DNA of 64,000 bases. Origin: JANXLS01 sp038227045 (GTDB lineage Bacteria > Planctomycetota > SZUA-567 > H5-PLA8). Made by a program: the position numbers and the translations under genes. Shown here piece after piece: positions 45,644 through 54,938 of this stretch. Numbering within the stretch: the stretch's first letter is position 1; each line of letters starts with the position of its first letter. Where the stretch lies: positions 62,001-126,000 of the forward strand of contig JBBRQD010000001.1 in NCBI GenBank assembly GCA_038227045.1, in the 5' to 3' direction. The notes below the pieces were generated by a model. That model was not told the DNA's origin. It saw only the letters and a list, made by a program, of their open reading frames with translations, and searched no databases.

Positions 45644-46981
45644 ATGTCTTTCAATGCCGTCCGCTGTTTGCCAGTGTTGACTCTTGCAGCCGCTTTTTGC
45701 ATTTTGAATTCGTGCTTCGCGGGCGAAGTGAAGAGACCGTTGACCCCGGCGGAGCTTGTTCAGATCGCGAAATCGAATGCCGTTGATGCTTTAGTCAGAC
45801 AAGGTGCCATCGGGAAGTTGGGCGATATCACCGAGGCGGAGGAACGCGCACTGGGAGTCAGCGAAATATTCCTGGATATCGTCAAAACGTCGTTAGATCC
45901 TTTCGTTGCACGAGCGGCAGTCAGAGCATTGACGCGGCTGCAGATGAATGTGTCGAAGCGTCCCAAGACGAAGTATATTAAAGATTTCACGATCATTATT
46001 AAGGACAAGAATGCGATTCCGGGCGTGCGCTCTGAAATCGCTCAATGCTTCGCCGACACTCTCGATAAGGATGAGTTGAATGACCGGGAAGCATTCAAAG
46101 CGCTTAAGGAACTTGGACAAAGCAAAGCGGAACAGAATATTGCGTTGCGCGGCAGATGTATTGAAGCAATGGGTAAATTCGGCGACCCAGACGCGATTGT
46201 GATGTTGTGCGAATTGCTCTCCGATCCGGATGCCTACATCAAAGAAGCCGCGGCCATCGCCATCTCGTCGTTGCTCGACAAAGCGCCGGCAGCCGGGGCG
46301 AACGTCTCGGTGCCTGCGATCAACAAAATCGTGGAAATGGTGAACGACGATAAACTGAACGTCGATCTTCGCGTGGTTGTGATTCTCGCCGACGCGAAGT
46401 TGATGGCTGCGGGAACACCGGGCGCTAACAAGGGTCTGGACACGATTATTAAACTGGTTGCCAATGCGCAAGAAGACAAGATTGTGCTGGCGAGCATTCA
46501 GGCGCTGGGCATCGTTGGCACCCCTCAAGCGACCGATCCGTTGATCAAAACGTATACCGACTTCTTCAACGCAACGAACGTCACCAACGAAAAGGATGTG
46601 CCCGTTCGGCGCGCGGTCGCCAATGCGTTGCGCGCGGTGTTGACCGCTCAAGGAGTCAAGCCAGCACCCGATATGCAAACCGTCCACAAAATCGCAGTCC
46701 TGCTGGTTACAATCATCGACACCCCGACGGAAGTGACCGGTGTAAAAGAATCGGCCATTTATGCCATTGGGTATCTTTACCCGAAGAAATTCGATGCCGA
46801 GCACAAAGATCCGGCGTTTTCGCTGATTACCCTGCTGGACAATAAATTAACCGATGTGACGCTAAAGAGCATGATTCCCGATATGCTCGAAGCCCTCACG
46901 CGCGTGAATTACGGGCCCGATGCCAAGCGCTGGCTGGAATGGTTTTCAAAGACTTATCCCGGCGCACGCGTGGAAAAATAA
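45644..46981 (+). CDS. secreted HEAT-repeat protein
   Basis: A 445-residue exported protein. Signal peptide 1-26 (MSFNAVRCLPVLTLAAAFCI then LNSCFAG); the LNSC could be a lipobox. The body is a superhelix of HEAT/PBS-lyase-like repeats: VARAAVRALTRLQ, LRGRCIEAMGKFGDPDAIVM, YIKEAAAIAISSLLDKAP, LASIQALGIVGTPQATDPLI, VKESAIYAIGYLY. Probably a periplasmic binding scaffold. A strong AGGAG box precedes the ATG at 45644, so the longer frame from 45572 is not used. Function unknown. Confidence 0.88.
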   Translation: MSFNAVRCLPVLTLAAAFCILNSCFAGEVKRPLTPAELVQIAKSNAVDALVRQGAIGKLGDITEAEERALGVSEIFLDIVKTSLDPFVARAAVRALTRLQMNVSKRPKTKYIKDFTIIIKDKNAIPGVRSEIAQCFADTLDKDELNDREAFKALKELGQSKAEQNIALRGRCIEAMGKFGDPDAIVMLCELLSDPDAYIKEAAAIAISSLLDKAPAAGANVSVPAINKIVEMVNDDKLNVDLRVVVILADAKLMAAGTPGANKGLDTIIKLVANAQEDKIVLASIQALGIVGTPQATDPLIKTYTDFFNATNVTNEKDVPVRRAVANALRAVLTAQGVKPAPDMQTVHKIAVLLVTIIDTPTEVTGVKESAIYAIGYLYPKKFDAEHKDPAFSLITLLDNKLTDVTLKSMIPDMLEALTRVNYGPDAKRWLEWFSKTYPGARVEK

Positions 46982-46992
46982 TGCGATCCACA

Positions 46993-47070
46993 ATTACCCC
47001 TCACCCCGCGCAGCCCCTTCCGAAATGGGGCCTGCGTCGGCCCTCTTCCTCAAGGGGGAGAGGGTTGCGC
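46993..47070. repeat. GC-rich intergenic hairpin region
   Basis: An inner hairpin (GCAGCCCC / GGGGCCTGC) is followed by CCCTCTTCCTCAAGGGGGAG, itself palindromic (CCTCTTCC / GGGGGAGAGG). Together they occupy the gap between the HEAT-repeat gene and msrP; the CTCAAGGGGGAGAGGG phrase is typical of dispersed elements. Confidence 0.5.
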
Positions 47071-47208
47071 CTCCCAAGCTTCACTGGCTGCCAATTGACA
47101 CGGCGAACGTCGTGACTAAAATTTGGGATTATTGCGGAATAGGTTTCCTTCCTTGGCACATCAAAAATGTGACAAGCGAACCTCATCTTGCGATGAAAGG
47201 GCCATTCA

Positions 47209-48204
47209 ATGAGCAATCTTCCGAAAGAACCTCCGAGTAAGGAAATTACTCCCGAGTCGATATATCACGGGCGGCGCGAATTCTTGAAGAATGCCGGATT
47301 GATGCTCGGCACCGCTGCCGCGGTGGGCGCGGGTTTGCAGTTGATTACCAATCGCCGCACGAATCTTGGGGCGGATGTCGCCGTCGAAAACCTCGCCCCG
47401 CCCCCGGCCGCCGCCATCACCACCGCGCACACGTCCTACGACACCACCGAAGCTCAAAACACATTCAAAGAAATCACGACGTTCAACAACTACTACGAAT
47501 TCGGCACCAATAAATCCGATCCGGCCGCGAACGCGCACACGCTGAAACCGCGGCCGTGGACTGTCGCCATCACCGGCGAAGTCGAGAAAGAACAACACTT
47601 CGACATTGACACAATCTTGAAAATGGCCAGCCAGGAACAGCGCATCTACCGCATGCGCTGCGTCGAAGCGTGGTCGATGGTGATCCCGTGGCTGGGCATT
47701 CCGCTGGCCGATTTCATCAAGCAACTCAATCCGACGTCGAAGGCCAAATACGTCGCGTTCAAAACGTTGCTCGATCCGGTGCAAATGCCCGGACAAAAAA
47801 GCCGCAACCTGGATTGGCCCTACGTCGAGGGCTTGCGCCTGGACGAAGCGATGAATCCGATGACGATGCTTGCGACCGGCATTTACGGCAAAGCGCTGCC
47901 CAATCAAAACGGCGCGCCGCTGCGCCTCGTGGTGCCCTGGAAGTACGGTTTCAAAGGGATCAAATCGATCGTGGAGATCCGCTTCACCGAAACCCAGCCG
48001 CCCACGTCGTGGAACGTCTCGGGACCGGAAGAGTATGGCTTTTACGCCAACGTCAATCCGGAAGTGCCGCACCCGCGCTGGAGCCAGGCGATGGAGCAGC
48101 GCATTCCAGACGCATCCGCCAGCACGAAGACGCTGAAGTTCAACGGCTACGGCGAGCAAGTCGCGCATCTTTACAAGGACATGGATCTGCGGAAATTCTA
48201 TTAA
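47209..48204 (+). CDS. msrP: protein-methionine-sulfoxide reductase catalytic subunit
   Basis: A 331-residue periplasmic molybdopterin enzyme (YedY) that repairs oxidised methionines in envelope proteins. The N-terminus carries a twin-arginine signal (GRREFLKNAGLMLGTAA) and the molybdenum-coordinating Cys is at 151 in YRMRCVEAWSMVIPW. Other conserved parts are NYYEFGTNKSDP, RPWTVAITGEVEK and PLRLVVPWKYGFKGIKSIV. An AAGGG box precedes the ATG. msrQ follows after 22 bases, forming the usual msrPQ operon. Confidence 0.97.
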   Translation: MSNLPKEPPSKEITPESIYHGRREFLKNAGLMLGTAAAVGAGLQLITNRRTNLGADVAVENLAPPPAAAITTAHTSYDTTEAQNTFKEITTFNNYYEFGTNKSDPAANAHTLKPRPWTVAITGEVEKEQHFDIDTILKMASQEQRIYRMRCVEAWSMVIPWLGIPLADFIKQLNPTSKAKYVAFKTLLDPVQMPGQKSRNLDWPYVEGLRLDEAMNPMTMLATGIYGKALPNQNGAPLRLVVPWKYGFKGIKSIVEIRFTETQPPTSWNVSGPEEYGFYANVNPEVPHPRWSQAMEQRIPDASASTKTLKFNGYGEQVAHLYKDMDLRKFY

Positions 48205-48226
48205 CTGATTTTTCAGGAGACCTTCG

Positions 48227-48901
48227 ATGCCCGACGCCGTCCTGCCGAGTGTGAATCGCCCCGTTCCAAAAGCCGCGCACAATCCGAAGCCATTCAATTG
48301 GCTCAAATATGGCGTTTGCGCGGGTTGCTTTGTGCCTCTGGCGATGCTGCTGATTGGACTGGCCACCGGGTCGATACAATTCGGCCTCGAATTAAAAACT
48401 ATTCTGAATCAACTTGGTTATCTTGGACTGGTATTAATATTGGCATCGCTGGCCTGCACGCCGTTGCGGCTGGTGTTTGGATTTACCTGGCCGTCGAAGC
48501 TGCGCAAATCGCTGGGCTTGTTCGGATTCATGTACATCGCGCTGCACGCGACCCTTTATTTTAAGTCGCAGAATTTTTCGATTGCTTCCGTGTACAACGA
48601 AACGGTGGCGAGCACATTTATTTTCTACGGCATGGCCGCATTTACCCTTTTGATCCCGCTGGCAATGACCTCGACCAATGGAATGATCAAGCGGCTTGGC
48701 GGAAAACGCTGGCAGATGCTTCACAAATTGGCGTACGTCATTGGTATTCTTGGAGTCGTCCATTTCTATCAACGCATCAAAGGCAAGGACCATACGGAGC
48801 CGTTGATATGCGGCGCGGTTTTGGCTGTGCTGTTGGGCGTGCGCGTGTGGAAGAAATTTGCGAGCGGCAAGAAGGCGGCGTCGAAGAATGCTGCCGCGTA
48901 A
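48227..48901 (+). CDS. msrQ: protein-methionine-sulfoxide reductase haem-binding subunit
   Basis: A 224-residue integral membrane cytochrome b partner of MsrP that delivers electrons from the quinone pool. Six hydrophobic segments are visible, with haem-ligand His in MYIALHATLYF and MLHKLAYVIGILGVVHFY and the family phrase KRLGGKRWQMLHKLAY. An AGGAG box precedes the ATG. The N-terminus of about 20 residues is polar. Confidence 0.96.
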   Translation: MPDAVLPSVNRPVPKAAHNPKPFNWLKYGVCAGCFVPLAMLLIGLATGSIQFGLELKTILNQLGYLGLVLILASLACTPLRLVFGFTWPSKLRKSLGLFGFMYIALHATLYFKSQNFSIASVYNETVASTFIFYGMAAFTLLIPLAMTSTNGMIKRLGGKRWQMLHKLAYVIGILGVVHFYQRIKGKDHTEPLICGAVLAVLLGVRVWKKFASGKKAASKNAAA

Positions 48902-48917
48902 AAATAGGGCGGATTTC

Positions 48918-49952
48918 TTACCGCTGGTAAATCGGCAGGTATCGATACGGAATTCCGAGGATCAAGACGCACATTCCCGTGCCCCAGATTGCCGGCGCGC
49001 GGTCGGGTTCGAACATGCCTCGCTCGGGTCCGCTGGTCTTCTGGCGCTTGAGCAAATCCGCGGCAATGTCCGGATACCATTTCTGCCAGTAATCGCGGAA
49101 CTTTTCATTCGCACCCGCCTGGTACATCGCTTGAGCGGCGTAGTAATGGCCGTAGATGAACCATTCCTTGTCTTCCTTGGTCTCGCGCGTTTTCTTCAAA
49201 TAATCCAATCCGTCTTTCAACGCGGCCGGCTTGTAATTTCCGCAGAGCATCAGGCTCATCACGCCCGCGGCGGTCGTCGACCACTTCTTGCCCTGGCCGG
49301 GCTGGTACGCGAATCCGGATAGGCCGTTTTGATCTTTCTCCGAACGGCACGATTCGACGTAACGGACTGCTTTCTCGATGGTTTCTTTGGGCACCGGAAT
49401 GCCGGCATCGCGCGCGCCGCGCAATCCCAAAAGAAGCATCACAGTCGCCGAGAGATCGTCGTCCTGAACCTTCGGCAAATAGCGCCAGCCGCCCTTGTCG
49501 TTTTGCGTGCGCACGATCAGGTCGACGGCGTTTTTCAGCTTGTCGTGAATACGCTTGTCGCGCGTCTGTCCCCACGCTTCAGCGAGACAAATCGTCGCCA
49601 GACCGTGGTGGTACATCACGTGCTGATCCTGTCCTTTGAAGACAAGTCCCGAAGGCTGGCAACTGTTGAGCAGATAATCGACACACTTCGCGACGTTCTT
49701 GCCGTACGGCCCTTCGCCGGGAAGACTTCCCTGGCACATGAAGGCCAGCGCGCCGGCTGCGACGATGCCGGACGTCTGGCCCTGATCGCCGGAGAAGGAA
49801 CCGTCCGCGCGCTGTCTCGACGCCAGAAACTGCAGCGCCATGTTGACCGACGCTTTGCCCTCACGGGTAATTTCCACTTCGCCGACATTGGAGGCGGCGT
49901 ACAGTGGCGCACACGATGCGGCCAGCAGAATTAGAACAGTCAGAATTCTCAT
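48918..49952 (-). CDS. secreted prenyltransferase/squalene-cyclase-fold protein
   Basis: A 344-residue exported protein. Signal peptide 1-19, then repeats of the alpha/alpha toroid: ALQFLASRQRADGSFSG, GLATICLAEAWGQT, VDLIVRTQNDKGGWRYLP, YVESCRSEKDQNGLSGFAYQ, STTAAGVMSLMLCGNY. No DCTA/DxDD catalytic motif of squalene cyclases is seen, so it is likely a binding toroid, as in many planctomycete secreted proteins. It converges on msrQ. Confidence 0.88.
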   Translation of the reverse strand: MRILTVLILLAASCAPLYAASNVGEVEITREGKASVNMALQFLASRQRADGSFSGDQGQTSGIVAAGALAFMCQGSLPGEGPYGKNVAKCVDYLLNSCQPSGLVFKGQDQHVMYHHGLATICLAEAWGQTRDKRIHDKLKNAVDLIVRTQNDKGGWRYLPKVQDDDLSATVMLLLGLRGARDAGIPVPKETIEKAVRYVESCRSEKDQNGLSGFAYQPGQGKKWSTTAAGVMSLMLCGNYKPAALKDGLDYLKKTRETKEDKEWFIYGHYYAAQAMYQAGANEKFRDYWQKWYPDIAADLLKRQKTSGPERGMFEPDRAPAIWGTGMCVLILGIPYRYLPIYQR

Positions 49953-49993
49953 GGTGTTGTTTAGGAAATCCCGTTTTAAAGAGCCAGCGCTTT

Positions 49994-50069
49994 CCAGAGC
50001 CGCGCGCGTAAGTAAGCGGCCAGGTGCCCATTGAAAAAACAGGCCGCTTACTTACGTGCGCGGCTCTGG
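49994..50069. repeat. 28-base inverted repeat, one mismatch
   Basis: Arms 49994-50021 and 50042-50069 (..GCGCGTAAGTAAGCGGCC and complement) match at 27 of 28 positions with a 20-base loop. It lies between the prenyltransferase-fold gene and the coiled-coil gene. Confidence 0.9.
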
Positions 50070-50080
50070 CGCAACTTTGC

Positions 50081-52231
50081 TCAGTTATCCGACTTTGCCG
50101 TCGCCATGTTCTGGTAATAGAGCTTGATCTGGCGGGCGTATTTCGCGGGAATTTTTGATTTAACGCCCTGTTCGACGGCGTCGCGTTCTTTCGGCGGCAG
50201 CATCACATTCCACGCCGATTGATCGACATTGTTCGTCTTGCCATAAGTAAAGGTACCCTGCCCCGCTTTGTGATCTTTGGACTCGCCCTTCGGCGGCGGC
50301 GGCGTGTTGTCGGGCTTGTCTTCGGGTTTGCCTTGTGCGATGGCCTGGCCGATCGCCTTTTGCGCTTGAGCCAGCGCGGCTTGCGCCTGTTGCTGCGCCT
50401 GTGCGGCTTCGGCGGGCTGCCCGGCTTCCATGGCTTTTGCGGCCGCTTTCATCGCCTTGGCGGCTTCTCCAAGAGCGGCTTGCGCGGGTTCGGGCGTTCC
50501 GCCGGATTCCGCCAGCGCCTGCGCTTCCTGGCCCAATTCGGCTTGAGCGGGCGCGGCTTCTTCGCCTTTGCCCTGAGCGGTCTGATCTTGCAATCCTTGT
50601 TCGGCCTTTTGCAATTCGCCGACCGCGGCTTGAGCGGCTTCGGCGGCTGCGGCCGGGTCGGCCTTGGCCAAATCGGCGAGCGCCTGCGCTTCGGCCTTGT
50701 CCAGCGCCGCGATGGCCTTTGCTTCTTCTTTGCCTGCTTCGGCCGGTTTCTGGTCCGCCAAATCCTTGGCGGCTGCCTTCATCGCTTTCGCGGCTTCAGC
50801 CAGCGGACTATCGGCTTTTTGGTCGCCCTTCGCATCACCCTTTTGATCTTCGGGCTTGGCAGCGTCGCCTGCATCGGGCTGCTGCGCGGCGAGATCGGCT
50901 GCCTGTCGCGCGAGTTTGTCTTCTTTCGGAGCCAGCGCGCTGGCGTCTTTGTTGTCGGCCTTATCGGTCTGCGCCTTCAAGTCCTGCTGCTGCTGCTTAA
51001 GTTCTTGAATCTTGTTCAATTCGTCTTTGGCCTGCGCGGTGGCGTCCGTCTGATCCTGCGCCTTCGCCAGATCCTGCTCGGCTTTTTTGATCGCTTCGTC
51101 CAGGGCTTTCAAGACCTGGTCCTGATTGGCGACGGCCTCCTGCGGCTTGTTCTCGCCGATCTCGCCGGCGGCTTTTTCGGAATTCTGTTCGGCTTTGTCG
51201 AGCGGCGGATTTTCCTTCTTCAGTTCATCCAGTGCCTTGGTCACTTCGCCTTGTTCCTTGGCGGTCTGCGCGACAGCATGATCGTTCTTGGCGTCGAGCG
51301 CTTTCGTGTCCTTCTTGGCCTCTTCCTGCTTTTCCTTGGCCTTCTTCAAGTCTTCGAGATTCTTTTCCAGCTTATCGACTTTGTCCGTGTTCTGAGCCAA
51401 TTGCTTGTCGGCGTCTTTCAATGCCGCCAGCACTTCGTTTTCTTTCTGTTCGGCGGCGCGCAATTTATTTTCGCCGATGTCGTTCTGCGCTTCGTTCGAT
51501 TTCTCTTTCGCAGCGGCCTGTTCGAGCTTGTCTTCGGCTTTTTTGATGTTCTCTGCCGCCGCGGGATTTTCCTTTTTGGCGTTCTCGGCCTGAGCCTTCA
51601 ATTCGGTCAGCGCCTTTTCGAGTTCCTCGGTCGCTTCCTTCTGCTTCTCATTGGTTTCGGCCAGCGCCTTTTTGTCCTCTTCCTTCAACTGATCCTTCGG
51701 CTTGCCGTCCAGTTCTTTCTTCACGCGCGTTTCGCGCGTCTTGGCGATGGCTTCTTCCTGTTTTTTGATCGCGGCTTCGAGCACCTTATGGGTGGCTTCG
51801 GGCGACATCTGCCCCTTGATTTTCTTCAACAGATCGCGCAATTCCTTGATGACCGCGTCCTGATTGGTCATGGCATTCTTGAGCCCCTCTTTCGGAGATT
51901 CGCCCCGGCGAGCGGCGACCAACGCGTCGATCACTTCCGCGACCATCTTCGTCGAGACGTGATCGAGTTTTGTCGTCGCGCCCTTGACGTGGTCCTTGTC
52001 GTGCAATTCGACGCCGATGTTTATCTGCACTTCCTCCAGCAAATCGCGCATGGAATCGGAGGTGCGGTGAATCTGGTCGCCGAGCCTCACCTGCGAACCC
52101 TCGACAGGCTTAACGCCCTTCAGCGGATTTTCTTTCGTCTCTTCGGCGGAAGCCGCACCAATCGCCAACACAGCGCCAAAACATCCGGCGGCCAACGCGG
52201 TGCGAACAATTCGGGACAAGAATGCGGACAT
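50081..52231 (-). CDS. large Ala/Lys/Glu-rich periplasmic coiled-coil protein
   Basis: A 716-residue exported protein. Signal peptide 1-29 (MSAFLSRIVRTALAAGCFGA..), a folded-looking N-terminal region (about 30-120), then more than 500 residues of low-complexity heptad-type sequence rich in Ala, Lys, Glu, Gln and Asp. Repeated phrases include EAAKAMKAAAK, KKQEEAIAK and EKLEQAAAKEKSNEAQN. The C-terminus is a short basic folded patch (SKIPAKYARQIKLYYQNMAT). A GGAGGAATTCAC box precedes the ATG at 52231. It may be a long filament in the periplasm or at the surface; no family was recognised. Confidence 0.85.
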   Translation of the reverse strand: MSAFLSRIVRTALAAGCFGAVLAIGAASAEETKENPLKGVKPVEGSQVRLGDQIHRTSDSMRDLLEEVQINIGVELHDKDHVKGATTKLDHVSTKMVAEVIDALVAARRGESPKEGLKNAMTNQDAVIKELRDLLKKIKGQMSPEATHKVLEAAIKKQEEAIAKTRETRVKKELDGKPKDQLKEEDKKALAETNEKQKEATEELEKALTELKAQAENAKKENPAAAENIKKAEDKLEQAAAKEKSNEAQNDIGENKLRAAEQKENEVLAALKDADKQLAQNTDKVDKLEKNLEDLKKAKEKQEEAKKDTKALDAKNDHAVAQTAKEQGEVTKALDELKKENPPLDKAEQNSEKAAGEIGENKPQEAVANQDQVLKALDEAIKKAEQDLAKAQDQTDATAQAKDELNKIQELKQQQQDLKAQTDKADNKDASALAPKEDKLARQAADLAAQQPDAGDAAKPEDQKGDAKGDQKADSPLAEAAKAMKAAAKDLADQKPAEAGKEEAKAIAALDKAEAQALADLAKADPAAAAEAAQAAVGELQKAEQGLQDQTAQGKGEEAAPAQAELGQEAQALAESGGTPEPAQAALGEAAKAMKAAAKAMEAGQPAEAAQAQQQAQAALAQAQKAIGQAIAQGKPEDKPDNTPPPPKGESKDHKAGQGTFTYGKTNNVDQSAWNVMLPPKERDAVEQGVKSKIPAKYARQIKLYYQNMATAKSDN

Positions 52232-52363
52232 GTGAATTCCTCCAGTGCGCCAATGTGTAAGCCGGAGCGAGACGGTCGAGGTTAAAATCTCTTTAAGTTT
52301 TACACCGCCGGTGTTCACTAAAAGGGCGGGAATTCCTAAATTATTGCAATTTCCGGGCTAAAC

Positions 52364-52387
52364 AACCTGAAACTTGGAACCTGGAAC
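52364..52387. repeat. CAGGTTT phrase array, copy 2 (reverse)
   Basis: AACCTGAAACTTGGAACCTG with flank; the reverse complement of the phrase family at 42471-42507. A third copy, CTCGGAACCTGAAACCT, is at 52861-52877 next to the lpxD stop. Confidence 0.7.
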
Positions 52388-52392
52388 AGTGT

Positions 52393-52737
52393 TCAACCCG
52401 GTGGCCAGCTCATTTGACGGCCGCCCATAAGGTGCAGATGGATGTGTGCGACCGATTGCCCCCCGTGCTCTCCGGTGTTCATCACCAGCCGATACCCGCT
52501 GCCGGCGATTTTTTCCTGCTTGGCGATCTGCTTGGCCGCCGCGAACATTTTGCCAACCAATCCCATATCCGCCGCTTCCAGATCGTTCAACGACGTAAAG
52601 TGCTTCTTGGGAATAATCAGCACGTGTACGGGCGCCTGCGGATTGATGTCGCGAAAGGCCATCAGGTCTTCTTCTTCATGAACGAGCATGGCCTGAATCT
52701 GTTTCGAGCCGATTTTGCAAAAGATGCAGTCGGACAT
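52393..52737 (-). CDS. hinT: HIT-family nucleotide hydrolase
   Basis: A 114-residue histidine-triad protein that hydrolyses AMP-type phosphoramidates. The triad is H98-I-H100-L-H102 in VAHIHLHLMGG; the zinc-type CIFCKIG is at the N-terminus. A good AAGGAG box precedes the ATG. It lies last in the lpxD group. Confidence 0.95.
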   Translation of the reverse strand: MSDCIFCKIGSKQIQAMLVHEEEDLMAFRDINPQAPVHVLIIPKKHFTSLNDLEAADMGLVGKMFAAAKQIAKQEKIAGSGYRLVMNTGEHGGQSVAHIHLHLMGGRQMSWPPG

Positions 52738-52860
52738 GTGAACTCCTTAAACAACAGTTTCAGATTCCAAAAGCCACGGAGGGCGGTTCCGATTCTCTCG
52801 AACAAACCGCGAAATGCCAACCCATAAATCAATCGGCGGCGCTATTGAGCGGACTTAAAA

Positions 52861-52877
52861 CTCGGAACCTGAAACCT
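52861..52877. repeat. CAGGTTT phrase array, copy 3 (reverse)
   Basis: CTCGGAACCTGAAACCT runs up to the stop codon of lpxD; a short relative of the arrays at 42471-42507 and 60959-60994. Confidence 0.6.
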
Positions 52878-53902
52878 TATTTCTCCATCTTCTTTTCCAA
52901 TTCCTTAACCCGTTTCATCAATGCCGGCAAATCCATCAGCGCGGAGTAGGCGCGAAGAGCCACTCGCTTTTCTCGCGCGTACAGCCCAGCGACTTCCTGT
53001 CCGGCCGGAATGCTGCCGAGGACGCCGGTTTTCGCTCCCGCGCGCGACCCCTTTCCCATGTGGCAATGGTCGACAAGGCCCACATTGCCACCCAAAATCA
53101 CATAGTCCTCCAATTTGCAAGACCCCGCGATGGCCACCTGGCCGCAGAGAATGCAATGCTGGCCGATTTCGTTGTTGTGCCCGATTTGCACGAGGTTGTC
53201 GATCTTCGTTCCCGCGCCAATGCGCGTCGCTCCCAGCGTGCCGCGGTCGATGCAGGTATTGGCGCCGATTTCCACGTCGGCGGCGATTTCCACCGAGCCG
53301 ACGTGCGGAATCTTGACGTACTTGCCGCCGCGAAATTTGTAGCCGAACCCATCCGCTCCAAACACACAGCCAGAATGAACGGCGACGCGTTGGCCGATTT
53401 TGATGGAATGGTACAACGTGACTCTGGGATGAATCACGCAGTCGTCGCCCAGTACGCAATTACGGCCGATGAACGTGTGGGCCAGAATCGCGCAGCGCGC
53501 GCCAATGCGCGTGCCGGACTCAATGACAACATACGGCCCGACGTGCACATCCGCGCCGATTTCAACGCCGGGATCGATGACGGCAGTGGGATGAATTCCC
53601 GGAACGCGCACGAGTTCCGGATTGAAAATCCGGACTGCGTTAATAAACGCGATTTCCGGATCGTCGCAAACCAGCAGCGCCGCGCCGGGCGGAGCGTCCG
53701 CCGTGCTTGCGCCGCGCTTGACTAGAATCGCGCCGGCCTGGGTCGCTTTTAATTGGAGCAAATACAGTTCGTCGGTATAAGGCGCCAACTGGCCGGGTCC
53801 GGCATCGGCCAGGTTTGCAACGCCGTGAACGGCCTGCGCCGCGTTGCCGCGCAGCAGTTCGCACTGAAGTCGAGCCGCCAATTCGCCAACTGTGATATTC
53901 AT
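52877..53902 (-). CDS. lpxD: UDP-3-O-acylglucosamine N-acyltransferase
   Basis: A 341-residue lipid A enzyme that adds the second acyl chain to UDP-3-O-acylglucosamine. The N-terminal uridine-binding region is followed by a left-handed beta helix of hexapeptide repeats (IGADVHVGPYVVIESGTRIG, FIGRNCVLGDDCVIHPRVTL); the catalytic His242 is in QIGHNNEIGQHC. A C-terminal helix (MDLPALMKRVKELEKKMEK) ends the protein. ATG 53902 fits the family start. It shows that this organism makes lipopolysaccharide-type lipid A. An inverted repeat and a terminator separate it from ompH. Confidence 0.97.
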   Translation of the reverse strand: MNITVGELAARLQCELLRGNAAQAVHGVANLADAGPGQLAPYTDELYLLQLKATQAGAILVKRGASTADAPPGAALLVCDDPEIAFINAVRIFNPELVRVPGIHPTAVIDPGVEIGADVHVGPYVVIESGTRIGARCAILAHTFIGRNCVLGDDCVIHPRVTLYHSIKIGQRVAVHSGCVFGADGFGYKFRGGKYVKIPHVGSVEIAADVEIGANTCIDRGTLGATRIGAGTKIDNLVQIGHNNEIGQHCILCGQVAIAGSCKLEDYVILGGNVGLVDHCHMGKGSRAGAKTGVLGSIPAGQEVAGLYAREKRVALRAYSALMDLPALMKRVKELEKKMEK

Positions 53903-53950
53903 GATGTCGCACTCCAGAGCCACGCACACGTAAGACTATATCGACTATAT

Positions 53951-54092
53951 CGTGGGTGCCCCAGCCAATCGGGCTGGGCGCCGAAGGCGCAAGAAGCCTC
54001 ACCTGCGCCTCTCGCATTTCAGTTAATGCGTGGGTCAAGGGAGATGCTTCTTGTCGCTTCGCGACCCAGCCCGCGGGGCTGGGCCACCCACG
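53951..54092. repeat. long inverted repeat with 47-base arms
   Basis: Arms 53951-53997 and 54046-54092 (CGTGGGTGCCCCAGCC.. and complement) match at about four fifths of positions, with the best runs at GCTTCTTG, CCCAGCCC and CACCCACG. Each arm has an inner CCAGCC/GGCTGG half palindrome. It lies between lpxD and the ompH terminator. Confidence 0.8.
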
Positions 54093-54137
54093 ACGTTTGT
54101 GAATTCAAACATTCAACCGTACTTCATTGCCAACAAA

Positions 54138-54164
54138 AGCGGCGATCTTTTTCAGATCGCCGCT
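54138..54164 (-). terminator. intrinsic terminator after the ompH genes
   Basis: Stem AGCGGCGATC / GATCGCCGCT with a 7-base loop, followed on the minus strand by TTTTGTTGG. It ends the bamA-ompH-ompH unit before lpxD. Confidence 0.85.
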
Positions 54165-54192
54165 CATTGAAATCGACAGGTACGAAATTATC

Positions 54193-54849
54193 TTACTTGG
54201 CCTTGGCCTTGTAATCGGTATTCAGCATTTCGATTACTTTTTCGGTGATGTCCACGCCCGACGCAAAAAACAGCACCGGATTGTCGCGGAAGCGGCGGAC
54301 CAATTCGGCGGCGGATACGGCTTCGTCGGCGGCCTTTTTCCCGCCTGCCGCCTTCTCCATATCGAACTCGCCCGTGTATTCCGGCGCGCGCAGCACCAGG
54401 TCGAATTTCTCCTGCTTGCCAATCGTGCTGATGGCTTTGCGGATGTCGGAGAGCACCAGTTTCATCTCGTTCTTGCGACTTTCTTCGACATCTTTCAGCA
54501 ATTTATTGTATTCATTTTGAAAATCGAAGGCGGCCTGCTGAAGTTTAAGCTGGTCGGCAAACAATCCCGGGTCGGTCTTGGGATCTTTGAGGACAGCGTC
54601 GGCTTCGATCCGATCTTTCCAGGTCTTCAGGTCGCGTTCTTTGCCCTGCATTTTTTTCTGTTCGCCTTCGTATTTTTTCGCCATTCCGTCCTGAACGTCT
54701 TTCACACGGTCGTAGCGGCCGAATACGTCGGACACGTTGACCACCGCGATGCGCTTTTCTTCGGCGCACACGGTGCCCGACACGATCGCCGCCGTCATCA
54801 CCGCCAACGCCATGCATACCATTGCCTGCTTGCGAACTTCACACATCAT
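54193..54849 (-). CDS. OmpH/Skp-family periplasmic chaperone, second copy
   Basis: A 218-residue periplasmic chaperone. After a signal peptide (to about 28) comes the Skp start RIAVVNVSDVFGRYDRVKDV, a long helical hairpin (EGEQKKMQGKERDLKTWKDR) and the C-terminal strand FRDNPVLFFASGVDITEKVI. Skp-type trimers hold unfolded outer-membrane proteins for BamA. An AAGGAG box precedes ATG 54849. It follows the other ompH copy by 89 bases, both behind bamA. Confidence 0.92.
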   Translation of the reverse strand: MMCEVRKQAMVCMALAVMTAAIVSGTVCAEEKRIAVVNVSDVFGRYDRVKDVQDGMAKKYEGEQKKMQGKERDLKTWKDRIEADAVLKDPKTDPGLFADQLKLQQAAFDFQNEYNKLLKDVEESRKNEMKLVLSDIRKAISTIGKQEKFDLVLRAPEYTGEFDMEKAAGGKKAADEAVSAAELVRRFRDNPVLFFASGVDITEKVIEMLNTDYKAKAK

Positions 54850-54938
54850 CCCACTCCTTAAATGAATTTTAATCGCACACATTTTCAAATCGATCCAGCC
54901 GTTTCGGCCGAGTCTTTTTTGGACTATTCGGCTTGTCG

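Noticed and set aside
50219..52285. 688-residue plus-strand frame, rich in Leu, Phe, Gly and Arg
   Set aside because: It is the antisense of the Ala/Lys/Glu-rich coiled-coil gene, whose composition removes stops from the opposite strand; the minus gene has a signal peptide and a strong ribosome binding site.
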